A stretch of DNA of 64,000 bases. It comes from Microbulbifer bruguierae. GTDB lineage: Bacteria > Pseudomonadota > Gammaproteobacteria > Pseudomonadales > Cellvibrionaceae. Location: NCBI RefSeq assembly GCF_029869925.1, contig NZ_CP118605.1, forward strand, positions 4,417,397 to 4,481,396, written 5' to 3'. A program made the position numbers and the translations under genes. The notes under the pieces were generated by a model that was not told the DNA's origin, searched no databases, and saw nothing but the letters and a program-made list of their open reading frames with translations. Below are positions 27,983-37,238 of this stretch, one piece after another (position 1 is the first letter of the stretch; each line of letters begins with the position of its first letter).

Positions 27983-28399
27983 ATGAAAATTGACGAGCTA
28001 ATCATTTGGACCATTTTGGCCATCATCCTCGTGATAACCCAATATGTCGCATGGAAGAGGCTCATATGTGGTTTTTTAATTGTAAAAGCCTATAAAAGCT
28101 ATCAAGGAAAATACTGTTCGCATAGAACAACACCATTGATGGTGATACTCAAAAATAATTCCTTTAAAGAGCAGATCGTAGGAAAAATCGATTTCCTTGA
28201 CCATATGAGAAATTTTTTGTATTCCATGGACATGAAAGACACCAGTATCAAGTCTGGTAGCAGCTCAGGCATAGATATTGGGGAATTGGAGTTGCAGCTT
28301 GGAAACACGTCAAATCCAGCCTGTTTTGTGAGAGTACTGGTGCGCAGCGGCAAGGAGTATCACGGAAAAATTAGTGAAAAACGGTGGTATCACATATAA
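27983..28399 (+). CDS. Cassette 17: membrane-anchored protein, unknown
   Basis: A 138-aa product with an N-terminal span (IIWTILAIILVITQYVAW) followed by a soluble basic domain. No family recognised. ATG 27983 is 4 bp past the attC16 core and the TAA overlaps attC17. Confidence 0.6.
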   Translation: MKIDELIIWTILAIILVITQYVAWKRLICGFLIVKAYKSYQGKYCSHRTTPLMVILKNNSFKEQIVGKIDFLDHMRNFLYSMDMKDTSIKSGSSSGIDIGELELQLGNTSNPACFVRVLVRSGKEYHGKISEKRWYHI

Positions 28400-28537
28400 C
28401 AATCGCAGGCAGGATACTCCGGCCCTTCGGGCCTCCGTGGGACGCCCAATGCTATGCACATTTTGCGCGGGTCGCTGCGCTCCCATATTCGCACAAAATG
28501 TGCACAGCATTGGTCGCCCCTGCTGCGGGCGTTATGG
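28394..28537 (+). other. attC site, cassette 17
   Basis: Inverse core ATATAAC (28394-28400), core GTTATGG (28531-28537), 144 bp; close to attC5 and attC12. Confidence 0.9.
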
Positions 28538-28907
28538 TGCCGGTCGGTAAAAATAAATATTTTTTCCGCGGCAAGTTTGGCGCACAGTTTTGGCATCCAG
28601 CATTTGGCTTTTTTGCCTGGGCGCATTCAAACAGTTTCGTTCCTAGAGTGTTCACTCGGGTTCGGTAGGATAGGGCAATTCCGCTGCAGTATCATGGAGT
28701 GCCAATAAGATAAAAATTGGTTGGGGAAAGTGCGGTATTCTTTCCTCGTTTTAATGGGCAATGGCCAGCCAATCCGTGGCTGGCAAAGTGCCGGAAAGCA
28801 GGCCCGGAGTGCGGCATACCATAACAAGGCGCTGTAGTATGCTCCGGCCCCTGCGGGGCCTCCGCGGGACGGCCTACGCTACGCTCCGGCCGCCCCTAAG
28901 CGCGGCG
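28532..28907 (+). repeat. ORF-less cassette family, copy D (376 bp)
   Basis: The most diverged full copy. The hairpin stem is intact with loop ATCCG. The attC differs from those of A, C and E (GTAGTATGCTCCGGCC type). The leading ATG gives 44 codons here in a frame not open in A, B or E. Confidence 0.85.
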
Positions 28908-28913
28908 TTATGT
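28819..28913 (+). other. attC site, copy D
   Basis: Inverse core CCATAAC (28819-28825), core GTTATGT (28907-28913), 95 bp; arms GGACGGCCTACGC / GCTCCGGCCGCCCC. Confidence 0.88.
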
Positions 28914-28923
28914 TTAATCGAAT

Positions 28924-29331
28924 ATGAGCGAGAATACATTAGTAACAGCGGGAACATTTTCGTTTCCACATGAAGCTGAAATAGCTAGGTCTACCCTTGA
29001 GGCAGAGGGTATAGCTGCTTATGTTGTAGATGCGCATACAATAAATATGCAATGGTTGTATTCAAATGCTATGGGCGGTGTCCGGGTGAAGGTTCAGGCC
29101 AAAGATTTAAATGCTGCCAAAGAAATATTAAACACAGACTATTCCCCACTTGTAGATTCTGAAATCGGTGTCGAAGTAAATGAGAAATGTTCGAAGTGTG
29201 GAGGGATATTGGAACCGTACACTAAAGGGAGACGGCCAGCTTATCTTGTTTTCTTATTACTTGGCTTTCCTTTGTTTTTTTATCAACACGGATTTAGGTG
29301 CGTCAGTTGTGGGAATTTCACAAAAACATAA
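28924..29331 (+). CDS. Cassette 19: DUF2007 protein with zinc ribbon
   Basis: A 135-aa protein. Residues 1-75 match the DUF2007 (putative signal-transducing) pattern: FSFPHEAEIARSTLEAEGIA, then NAMGGVRVKVQAKDLNAAKEIL. Cysteine pairs CSKCGG (about 90) and CVSCGN (about 127) form a zinc-ribbon-like unit interrupted by a hydrophobic stretch, YLVFLLLGFPLFFY. The stop TAA overlaps attC19. Role unknown. Confidence 0.75.
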   Translation: MSENTLVTAGTFSFPHEAEIARSTLEAEGIAAYVVDAHTINMQWLYSNAMGGVRVKVQAKDLNAAKEILNTDYSPLVDSEIGVEVNEKCSKCGGILEPYTKGRRPAYLVFLLLGFPLFFYQHGFRCVSCGNFTKT

Positions 29332-29442
29332 CAAGTCGGTCAAGTCGGACGCTCAAAGCTCCGTTTCGTTTTTGCAATTGCTACGCAATTTTAATGCAAA
29401 AACTGCACTCCTGCTTTGGCGCCGCTTACCGAGGCGTTACAT
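29326..29442 (+). other. attC site, cassette 19
   Basis: Inverse core ACATAAC (29326-29332), core GTTACAT (29436-29442), 117 bp; arms CTCAAAGCTCCG and CTGCTTTGGCGCC. Confidence 0.85.
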
Positions 29443-29447
29443 GTCTT

Positions 29448-29765
29448 ATGGAACCTGAGATCATAAAATTTTTGTCAGAATTTACCGCGATAAAGCCGGA
29501 AAAAATTTCCGGAGATACACTAGTAAATTTTGACCTAGGCGTGGATGGTGACGATGGAGTAGAGCTGTTACAGGAGTATGCAAAGAAATTTAACGTCGAC
29601 ATAGGCGGGATCTCTGAATCGTATTTTGGTCCAGAAGGTGTACCTCTTTTATGGCCGTTTAATTTCATACGCTTACTACTTGGCTATAGGCCTAGCAGTC
29701 TAGTACCGCTTCCTGTATCACAGCTCGTAAAGTCTGCGGAGGCCGGAAAGTGGGTCAACATGTAA
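29448..29765 (+). CDS. Cassette 20: DUF1493 (acyl-carrier-like) protein
   Basis: A 105-aa protein of the DUF1493 family, distantly acyl-carrier-protein-like. The signature is DLGVDGDDGVELLQEYAKKF then NVDIGG, with the C-terminal VSQLVKSAEAGKW. No phosphopantetheine Ser-containing DSL motif is seen, so carrier activity is doubtful. ATG 29448 is used because the longer frame reads through attC19. Confidence 0.75.
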   Translation: MEPEIIKFLSEFTAIKPEKISGDTLVNFDLGVDGDDGVELLQEYAKKFNVDIGGISESYFGPEGVPLLWPFNFIRLLLGYRPSSLVPLPVSQLVKSAEAGKWVNM

Positions 29766-29903
29766 CAAGGCCAGGCAGTTTGCTCCGGGCCTTTGGCCCT
29801 CCGCGGGACAGCTTACCTTGTGCACGTTTTGCGCAGGTCGCTATGCTCCCATTTTTGCGCAAAACGTGCACAAGGTAAGCTGCCCCTGCTGGCGGCGTTA
29901 TAA
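29760..29903 (+). other. attC site, cassette 20
   Basis: Inverse core ATGTAAC (29760-29766), core GTTATAA (29897-29903), 144 bp; arms ACAGCTTACCTTGTGCACG / CGTGCACAAGGTAAGCTG, nearly the same as attC22 and attC28. Confidence 0.9.
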
Positions 29904-29915
29904 CGAAATGAATTC

Positions 29916-30128
29916 ATGAGTAAGTCAGTTAAAGGAATAGCTTGGTATTTTAAGTGGGTTTTCGCTTCCTATGCAGCGGCGTTTGGCTTGTACTTGCTAG
30001 TCTCTATATTGCTTCTTCCGTTGGTTGGGTACGAATTACTTCTGAGCATGACTGGCCCCAAAGGGCCACTTTATCTCTTAGGCCTAATGGTGGTTACGGG
30101 CCCTATAATTTTTAAAAGGTTAAAGTAA
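29916..30128 (+). CDS. Cassette 21: small membrane protein, unknown
   Basis: A 70-aa protein with two spans (about residues 10-38 and 50-65) joined by a GPKGPL turn. No family recognised. Start ATG 29916 lies 13 bp after the attC20 core. Confidence 0.6.
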   Translation: MSKSVKGIAWYFKWVFASYAAAFGLYLLVSILLLPLVGYELLLSMTGPKGPLYLLGLMVVTGPIIFKRLK

Positions 30129-30142
30129 GTGCCGAGCCTACG

Positions 30143-30232
30143 TTATAACAAGCCGCAGCAATCGCTCCCGTTGGTCGCTGGGACAGTCAAAACGCTGCGC
30201 TTTTTTGCCTGCCCCTGTGCGGGGCGTTAACA
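30143..30232 (+). other. attC site, cassette 21
   Basis: Inverse core TTATAAC (30143-30149), core GTTAACA (30226-30232), 90 bp. The arm after the inverse core (AAGCCGCAGCAATCGCTCC) is the same as at 40735-40753, where IS copy 3 is inserted. Confidence 0.88.
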
Positions 30233-30246
30233 CCAAGAGGAAAATA

Positions 30247-30561
30247 ATGAGTTTTGTTGTAATTGAACTCTCACAAGGGAATATCAATAACGACCATCTT
30301 TACTTATCGTCGGTGATTGAGTTCTTTCCTCCAAGTTCAATTGGTGGGAAAAATGTCGAATTCTTGGCTGATTCTCTACTTGAAGTACATAGTGGTATCG
30401 GAGAGCCTGTAATAACGGATATTGCGGGTGATAAAAAAATATTTCGTAAGCGTTCGTGGGTCAGGCAGTTTTTCAAAGATCACCAATTAAAGCCAGGGGA
30501 TAAGGTGGTCATAGAGCATACTGGCGGTAATCGCTACCATGTGTATCCGGCGCGAGCCTAA
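30247..30561 (+). CDS. Cassette 22: small soluble protein, unknown
   Basis: A 104-aa protein with AGAGGAAA upstream of ATG 30247. The C-terminal half is basic with RKRSWVRQFFKDHQLKPGD, then KVVIEHTGGNRYHVYPA. This helix-then-beta pattern resembles nucleic-acid-binding barrel domains, but no family could be assigned. Confidence 0.6.
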   Translation: MSFVVIELSQGNINNDHLYLSSVIEFFPPSSIGGKNVEFLADSLLEVHSGIGEPVITDIAGDKKIFRKRSWVRQFFKDHQLKPGDKVVIEHTGGNRYHVYPARA

Positions 30562-30564
30562 AAG

Positions 30565-30709
30565 TGTTAACAAGGCCAGGCAGTAAAGCTCCGGGCCTTC
30601 GGCCCTCCGCGGGACAGCTTACCTTGTGCACCTTTTGCGCTGGTCGCTATGCTCCCATTTTCGCGCAAAACGCGCACAAGGTAAGCTGCCCCTGCTGGCG
30701 GCGTTAGGC
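30565..30709 (+). other. attC site, cassette 22
   Basis: Inverse core TGTTAAC (30565-30571), core GTTAGGC (30703-30709, consensus), 145 bp. Confidence 0.9.
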
Positions 30710-30723
30710 ATCAGAACTAAATC

Positions 30724-31047
30724 ATGAAAAAAATAGTAGTTTTTACTCTTGTGGTGGCAATTTCTATCTTTGGTTGTGCTGCGGTTGAAAAGAAGCCTGT
30801 GGTGATGGAGGTTATATACCCAGAGGAAGCTTTACATGGCTCACCTGCGGAGGCAGTAGTTAATATAATTCATGACACTCGTAGTGTTGCTTCTCTAAAA
30901 AACATTGCTAGATCGGTGCCAAGTGACTTGATTTCTTGCGAGACTGGAAGCGTAGTTAAAGAGTGGCAAGACGATAATACTGCTTCGCCACATAAAGATT
31001 TTCCCGAAGGCCAAAACTCCGTATCGTTGGTGCTCCGCTGCGAGTAA
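30724..31047 (+). CDS. Cassette 23: small lipoprotein
   Basis: A 107-aa product with a lipoprotein signal: VVFTLVVAISIFGCAAVEKK, Cys18 as the lipidation site. The mature part is polar, with two further cysteines. No family recognised. Confidence 0.65.
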   Translation: MKKIVVFTLVVAISIFGCAAVEKKPVVMEVIYPEEALHGSPAEAVVNIIHDTRSVASLKNIARSVPSDLISCETGSVVKEWQDDNTASPHKDFPEGQNSVSLVLRCE

Positions 31048-31051
31048 AAAT

Positions 31052-31170
31052 GCCTAACAATCAGCGGCAGAGCGACAGCCAACACTACGCACCTTTTGTG
31101 TTACTCGCTGCGCTCAAACATTAACACAAAAGGCGCTCCGCGCTGGCTGCGCCTGCGCTGGGCGTTATGG
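31052..31170 (+). other. attC site, cassette 23
   Basis: Inverse core GCCTAAC (31052-31058), core GTTATGG (31164-31170), 119 bp. Nearly identical to attC27, which follows an unrelated gene. Confidence 0.9.
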
Positions 31171-31563
31171 TGCCGGTCGGTAAGAATTAATATTTGTGCG
31201 GCTGCAATTTTTACGCATAGTTTTGGCATCCAGTATTTGGCATTTTGCCAGGGCACATTCAAGCGGTTTCGTTCCTAGAGTGTTCGCTAGGGTTCGGTAG
31301 AATAGGGAAAATCCGCTGCAGTTTTGTGGCGTGCCAGTAAGATAAAAACAGGTGGGGGAAAGTGCGGTATTCTTTCCTCGTTTTACTCGGGCAGTGGCCA
31401 GCCAAGCCGTGGCTGGCAGCGTGCCAGTAGGCGGTTCCGCAGCGCGGCCAGCCATAACCAGGCGCTGCAGGGGACGGCTTACTTTGTGCACCTTTTGCGC
31501 AGGTCGCTTCGCTCCCATTTTTGCGCAAAATGCGCCCAAAGCAAGCCGCCCCTGAGCGCGGCG
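31165..31563 (+). repeat. ORF-less cassette family, copy E (399 bp)
   Basis: Very close to copy A over its whole length, including attC, with scattered substitutions. The hairpin GCCAGCCA-AGCCG-TGGCTGGC is intact. Confidence 0.9.
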
Positions 31564-31569
31564 TTAAAT
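31452..31569 (+). other. attC site, copy E
   Basis: Inverse core CCATAAC (31452-31458), core GTTAAAT (31563-31569, consensus), 118 bp. Confidence 0.9.
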
Positions 31570-31966
31570 GGCGAATATGAAAGCGAAGCTACTTTCTACA
31601 AAAGGCATGTATCTTGAAGCGCTTATTGAAATAGACGGCTCCGAATACTGTGTTATGGATGAACTGACTCTTGATGTCGAAAGGATGCCCAAAGAGGGAG
31701 AGATATTTGAATTTGAGTTTTCTAACATGCTTGACGAAGAAGAGTCGTGGGAGTCTATTTTCCAAGGAAATCCTGAGAAGAGAAGATGCCTAGAGCAAAT
31801 TCAGGGCTGGAAATACAGAGCCTATGGTGAAGTCGTGTCTATAAATCCAGTTAAGGTAGATTGTGGGGTTTTTGTCGAAAAAGATGTAATACATACTCAT
31901 GATCCAAAGGTTGTGGGTGAATTCGTTGCGTTCACAATCAGTAGGCTCGGCGGCTATGCCATTTAA
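31568..31966 (+). CDS. Cassette 25: acidic soluble protein, unknown
   Basis: A 132-aa protein whose ATG (31568) overlaps the attC core of the previous cassette; ATG 31577 is an alternative. It has a beta-rich pattern (LEALIEIDGSEYCVMDELTL) and an acidic middle (NMLDEEESWESIF). No family recognised. The TAA is the inverse core of attC25. Confidence 0.6.
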   Translation: MANMKAKLLSTKGMYLEALIEIDGSEYCVMDELTLDVERMPKEGEIFEFEFSNMLDEEESWESIFQGNPEKRRCLEQIQGWKYRAYGEVVSINPVKVDCGVFVEKDVIHTHDPKVVGEFVAFTISRLGGYAI

Positions 31967-32053
31967 CAATCACAGGCAGTTTGCGCCGGCCCTGCGGGCC
32001 TCTGCGGGACGGCCTACACTACGCTTCGGCCGCCCCTGCTGTGGGCGTTACAT
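31961..32053 (+). other. attC site, cassette 25
   Basis: Inverse core ATTTAAC (31961-31967, consensus), core GTTACAT (32047-32053), 93 bp. Confidence 0.88.
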
Positions 32054-32070
32054 GCCTCAAAGGAATCGAG

Positions 32071-32682
32071 TTGAGCACTAAATTCGAAGTTAAAGGTCTC
32101 TTTTGCGAGTCCAATGGATACAAATTACGTAAGTATCTAGACATCACACGAGTTGGCGTAGAACTCCATGAGCCTGATCTCATGGTTGTAATGATGAATC
32201 CTGGTTCTTCTTACCCATTGGACGGTATCGATAATAACTCCGTACCATCAGAGGCGGAGCCAGACACTACACAACAACAAATTATGAAAGTCATGGATGC
32301 GTCAGCGTTTAACTACGCCAGAATTCTAAATTTGTCTGATCTCCGTACACCGGATTCAAATGAGTTGTATCGTTTCTTGAAATCTGATGAAAGTAGTACA
32401 GTAGAGCATTCTATCTTTTCGCCTAGTCGTAAATCTGAATTAGCACAGCTATTCGTTTATGGTGTTCCGGTTATTTTTGGTTGGGGCGTAAACCAAGCTT
32501 TAATTCCTTTGGCCAAACAAGCTATAGACACCTTGTGTATTAGCAACCCTCTCGGAATTTTAAAGCCAAACACTAAATTCTCGTACTATCACCCATTACC
32601 GAGAGTCTATGCAAAACAGCTTGAGTGGGTTCAGCATGTAACAAGTCAAAGCAGTCGGACGGCTAACGCCGCCGCTGTTTGA
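32071..32682 (+). CDS. Cassette 26: DUF1643-like protein
   Basis: A 203-aa soluble protein. DLMVVMMNPGSSYPLDG followed by FNYARILNLSDLRTPD resembles the conserved N-P-S/G and variable-helix blocks of DUF1643 proteins. The best start is TTG 32071 with AAGGA 7 bases upstream; the frame open further left reads attC25. The stop (32680-32682) lies inside attC26, so the last ~16 residues are encoded by the recombination site. Confidence 0.6.
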   Translation: MSTKFEVKGLFCESNGYKLRKYLDITRVGVELHEPDLMVVMMNPGSSYPLDGIDNNSVPSEAEPDTTQQQIMKVMDASAFNYARILNLSDLRTPDSNELYRFLKSDESSTVEHSIFSPSRKSELAQLFVYGVPVIFGWGVNQALIPLAKQAIDTLCISNPLGILKPNTKFSYYHPLPRVYAKQLEWVQHVTSQSSRTANAAAV

Positions 32683-32692
32683 GGCGTTATGC
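32636..32692 (+). other. attC site, cassette 26 (minimal)
   Basis: Inverse core ATGTAAC (32636-32642), core GTTATGC (32686-32692), only 57 bp. The arms AGCAGTCGGACGGC / GCCGCCGCTGTTTG leave a small loop, near the lower size limit for attC. Confidence 0.85.
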
Positions 32693-32701
32693 GAGAGTCA
32701 G

Positions 32702-33076
32702 ATGAGTCTAGCTAATCTAGGCGCCAAGATAGTTCAATACATTATTTTATTGGCTTTTTTTGCTGCGTACTTGTACTGCTCAAGTTTTTTGAGTGAGATA
32801 GGTTTTTCTGAAGACATATTTTCATACATTATTCTTTCGCTGATTTTGATATGGACTTTAATTGCAAAGAAAGATCGTCTTCCAAAAGAAGGGAAAACGT
32901 TATTCATTATTCAGATCACCTCTCTGATGATCTATTGTTCCTTTGCAGTAGTAAATGACTATTTCATTGATAATTTTGAAAGAACGTTTTTTGTGAAAGC
33001 CTTGGTTTTCGCCCCCGCGCTTTTTTACATGCTGTATAAAGCAAACACGGGAGGTTCTAATGAAGCTGAGTCTTAG
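32702..33076 (+). CDS. Cassette 27: membrane protein, unknown
   Basis: A 124-aa protein with about four hydrophobic segments (residues 10-30, 38-55, 68-85, 98-112). No family recognised. Confidence 0.6.
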   Translation: MSLANLGAKIVQYIILLAFFAAYLYCSSFLSEIGFSEDIFSYIILSLILIWTLIAKKDRLPKEGKTLFIIQITSLMIYCSFAVVNDYFIDNFERTFFVKALVFAPALFYMLYKANTGGSNEAES

Positions 33077-33088
33077 CCTGGCATTGGC

Positions 33089-33208
33089 GCATAACAATCA
33101 GCGGCAGAGCGACAGCCAACGCTACGCACCTTTTGTGTTACTCGCTGGCGCTCAAACATTAACACAAAATGCGCTCCGCGCTGGCTGCGCCTGCGCTGGG
33201 CGTTATAA
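33089..33208 (+). other. attC site, cassette 27
   Basis: Inverse core GCATAAC (33089-33095), core GTTATAA (33202-33208), 120 bp; nearly identical to attC23. Confidence 0.9.
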
Positions 33209-33218
33209 CTCTTAGCTC

Positions 33219-33485
33219 ATGATTAACTGGTATCGAAAGAGAAGGCTTGTAGGCTTAGTTAAAGAGCTAGCCATATACAATGACAAGGGAATTAAGTGGG
33301 CTAATCACAATGATTTTCAGGCTGAAACTGAGCGTCAAAGACTGATGCATTTAATCGAGTTTCAACTTGGCAAACTGGGAAATAGCCACGCCCCAATAGA
33401 GCTTTTAGAAGCAGTTGAAAATGGCAGTTTAAAAACGGACAGTACGGGGATGTACGTCGCAACTGCAAAGCAAGCAAAGTTATAA
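33219..33485 (+). CDS. Cassette 28: small soluble protein, unknown
   Basis: An 88-aa, mostly helical, basic product (MINWYRKRRLVGLVKELAIY). No family recognised. Its TAA overlaps the inverse core of attC28, which is split by IS copy 2. Confidence 0.58.
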   Translation: MINWYRKRRLVGLVKELAIYNDKGIKWANHNDFQAETERQRLMHLIEFQLGKLGNSHAPIELLEAVENGSLKTDSTGMYVATAKQAKL

Positions 33486-33559
33486 CAATGCCAGGCAGTA
33501 AAGCTGGAACCTAACCCGCTTTTGCACACACCTCCATCTAACTGAATTGGAGGTGTCAA

Positions 33560-33889
33560 ATGGCACGAAGAAAGCACTACAACCGCTACGACGATGATTT
33601 CAAGGCAACAGCGGTCTCGCTATCCGAGATTCCTGGCGTGTTGGCCAAGCACGTGGCTGAAGCTCTCGATATCCATGAGGTGATGCTTTATCGTTGGCGC
33701 ATGGAGATGCGGCGGGGACAGATCATGGCCAAAAAGAAAAACATACAGATAGATCCTGAGGTTAAATCAGAGCTGAAACGACTCAGGAAGCTGGAGCGGG
33801 CGCATAACCTGCTCCAGGAAGAGCATGCCCTTTTAAAAAAAGCCATCCAATTCTCTTTACAACAAAAAGGGAAATCTTCGAATTCATAG
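33560..33889 (+). CDS. IS3-family OrfA (copy 2)
   Basis: Identical to the copy 1 OrfA (109 aa): helix-turn-helix, coiled coil and the A7G slippery run near its end. Confidence 0.93.
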   Translation: MARRKHYNRYDDDFKATAVSLSEIPGVLAKHVAEALDIHEVMLYRWRMEMRRGQIMAKKKNIQIDPEVKSELKRLRKLERAHNLLQEEHALLKKAIQFSLQQKGKSSNS

Positions 33890-33918
33890 ACGAGCACCGG
33901 GGAAAGCACAGCATTAGC

Positions 33919-34728
33919 ATGATGTGCCGGCTTTATGGTGTTACCCGGGATGGGTACAACTCGTGGCGTCGCCGCGGTGCATCTAACCGTGAGCGAGAAG
34001 ATAGCGAGTTATTTGAGCATGTAAGGTCAATATTTAACCGACATGACGGTTGCTATGGCAGCCCTAAAATCACGCAGGAGCTTAATAAGAAGGGTATTCA
34101 CGTTGGCCAGAAGCGTGTCGCGAGAATCATGCGAAATCACGGTCTCAGAGCTGTTAAATCAAGGATTTACACGGCTAGGCCGGGTACGTATAAGCATGTC
34201 TACGGGATCAAATGCAAGATAGAAGGCATTAAGTTAACACGGCCGAATCAGCTCTGGGTGGGCGACGTCACCTACATCAAACTGAAAGATGGTAGCTGGC
34301 AGTATTTATCTGTAGTCATGGATCGCTTTAGCAGGAAGGTTGTTTCTTGGTCTCTGAGTGATCGCAGGGACGTATCTCTGACGCTATCTAGCATCGATAG
34401 GGCGGTACGAAACCGCGGGCATCACCGGGAGCTGATCTTCCACTCTGACCGCGGCAGCGAATATCTATCAGGGCAGTACCGCGAGCGCTTACGACGGTAT
34501 GGTATCAGCCAGAGTATGAATCGCTTTAAGAATATGAATGACAATGCCTTCATGGAGTCATTCTTCCATCAGTTTAAGACTGAAAGGATTAAGCGCCAGG
34601 TCGTCGAATCGGCAAAACAGCTAAGATCGACAGTGACCGAATATATGCGCTACTACAACAATCAGAGATCGCATTCTTCAATTGGGTATGTTTCCCCTCA
34701 AGAATTTGAGTGTAGAATCAATTGCTAA
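33919..34728 (+). CDS. IS3-family OrfB transposase (copy 2)
   Basis: A 269-aa DDE transposase identical to copy 1 except one residue (ELNKKG for ELKKKG). Probably made as OrfAB by -1 frameshifting. Confidence 0.95.
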   Translation: MMCRLYGVTRDGYNSWRRRGASNREREDSELFEHVRSIFNRHDGCYGSPKITQELNKKGIHVGQKRVARIMRNHGLRAVKSRIYTARPGTYKHVYGIKCKIEGIKLTRPNQLWVGDVTYIKLKDGSWQYLSVVMDRFSRKVVSWSLSDRRDVSLTLSSIDRAVRNRGHHRELIFHSDRGSEYLSGQYRERLRRYGISQSMNRFKNMNDNAFMESFFHQFKTERIKRQVVESAKQLRSTVTEYMRYYNNQRSHSSIGYVSPQEFECRINC

Positions 34729-34888
34729 CAACTAGGTGTGTGCAAAAGCGGGTTAAGTTCCGCTACGGCCCTTCGGGCCTCCGCGGGGCAGCTTACCTTG
34801 TGCACGTTTTGCGCAGGTCGCTTCGCTCCCATTTTTGCGCAAAACGCGCACAAGGTAAGCTGCCCCTGCTGTGGGCGTTAGGCAGAAA

Positions 34889-35302
34889 ATGAAACGTCTC
34901 GCTGAGTTAACGAAAGAAGATCTTTTGGACTGTCCTGTGTGGGAATATTACGGGGACGACGACAAAACTGCGTCTGTTTCACCTGCGCACGGAGCAGTTC
35001 TCAGTGAGGAGATTCCGGAGGCGCGATGTCAACAAATATACGTCGCTCTAACAGAATACACCCTCGCTAATGGGGATATGCACTTAGGCTACTGCAGTCC
35101 CATTGATCCATGTGGGCTTGATTACATACAGCCGGTGATGCTCATCGAAGGAGTTCATATTCGTCTTTATGACGAAGACATCGAGGGCCTGCCCGAGGAT
35201 TGGACGCGCCTCGGCATAAAATTTAGCGAAGTATTTCCATTGTCATGGCGTTGTTGTGTACCGGTGGACGGGGAAACTGTTCATGGTACTGTACCCGAGT
35301 AG
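34889..35302 (+). CDS. Cassette 29: acidic soluble protein, unknown
   Basis: A 137-aa product beginning MKRLAELTKEDLLDCPVWEY, acidic, with several cysteines and no signal peptide. No family recognised. Start ATG 34889 is used because the longer frame reads the attC28 end. It stops 2 bp before attC29, which carries an IS110-family insertion. Confidence 0.62.
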   Translation: MKRLAELTKEDLLDCPVWEYYGDDDKTASVSPAHGAVLSEEIPEARCQQIYVALTEYTLANGDMHLGYCSPIDPCGLDYIQPVMLIEGVHIRLYDEDIEGLPEDWTRLGIKFSEVFPLSWRCCVPVDGETVHGTVPE

Positions 35303-35314
35303 CTGCCTAACAAG

Positions 35315-36601
<1,287 letters not shown>

Positions 36602-37027
36602 ATGGAAAGAATCCAATCCATTGAAGATCTCTTTCAAAACTTTGCGCCTGTCTCAAATCGCGTAAAAAGTATTTGGGTTCAGAATTCTCAGCGATACGAT
36701 TCCTCTGAGGATTTAGTTGTTTCCTTTTTTGAATGTCTTGGTGAGCAGATGATTCAGTGGTTGGATCAAGGCGATACATCTGATTTTCAAAAAATATTTG
36801 CAGCAATGGATCGTGTGCTGACGAATGGTGACGCAGATTTTAGAGAAAAATGTGTTACTTGTTTTATTGATAGCATTGGTGGTAAGAACAGCGATTCAAA
36901 GTGGTACGGGCAGTCTTTTAGAGAATACTGGTCACCTACATTTGTGAAATGGGTTGTAATTTACGAGAGGTGGTGTCACGGAGAGGATGTGGATTTTAAT
37001 CAATCACTTGAGCCAAGACATAACTAA
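36602..37027 (+). CDS. Cassette 30: soluble protein, unknown
   Basis: A 141-aa product, acidic, with many aromatic residues (FREYWSPTFVKWVVIYERW). No signal peptide or membrane segment. No family recognised; general composition resembles small immunity-type proteins, which is not evidence of function. Confidence 0.6.
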   Translation: MERIQSIEDLFQNFAPVSNRVKSIWVQNSQRYDSSEDLVVSFFECLGEQMIQWLDQGDTSDFQKIFAAMDRVLTNGDADFREKCVTCFIDSIGGKNSDSKWYGQSFREYWSPTFVKWVVIYERWCHGEDVDFNQSLEPRHN

Positions 37028-37038
37028 GTGCCAATTAA

Positions 37039-37182
37039 CTCTAACAATCACAGGCAGTATGCTATGGCCCTTCGGGCCTCCGCGGGACGGCTTACCTTGT
37101 GCGCCTTTTGCGCAGATCGCTGCGCTCCCATTTTTGCGCAAAACGCGCACAAGGCAAGCTGCCCCTGCCGGCGGCGTTAGGC
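37039..37182 (+). other. attC site, cassette 30
   Basis: Inverse core CTCTAAC (37039-37045), core GTTAGGC (37176-37182, consensus), 144 bp. Confidence 0.9.
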
Positions 37183-37238
37183 ATCCGAGTTACCCACAGA
37201 AAGTAGACACCTCACTACTATCAAACGAGGGTCTAACT

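Larger units (their letters stand above)
33506..34761 (+). mobile_element. IS3-family element, copy 2 (1256 bp), inside attC28
   Basis: Same ends and length as copy 1. The target duplication is GCT (33503-33505 and 34762-34764). The element starts exactly 19 nt after the AAC of the inverse core, same orientation as copy 1. The one difference seen (AATAAG for AAAAAG in orfB, Lys to Asn) implies very recent transposition. Confidence 0.95.
33480..34883 (+). other. attC site, cassette 28, split by IS copy 2
   Basis: Inverse core TTATAAC (33480-33486), core GTTAGGC (34877-34883). With the IS and one GCT removed, the site reads like attC22 and attC20. Confidence 0.9.

Noticed and set aside
21263..31539. 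Recurrent minus-strand frames of 65-124 codons across the ORF-less cassettes and their attC sites
   Set aside because: They run through the attC palindromes, change frame between copies through indels, and have no start-site signals. Their similarity follows from nucleotide conservation.
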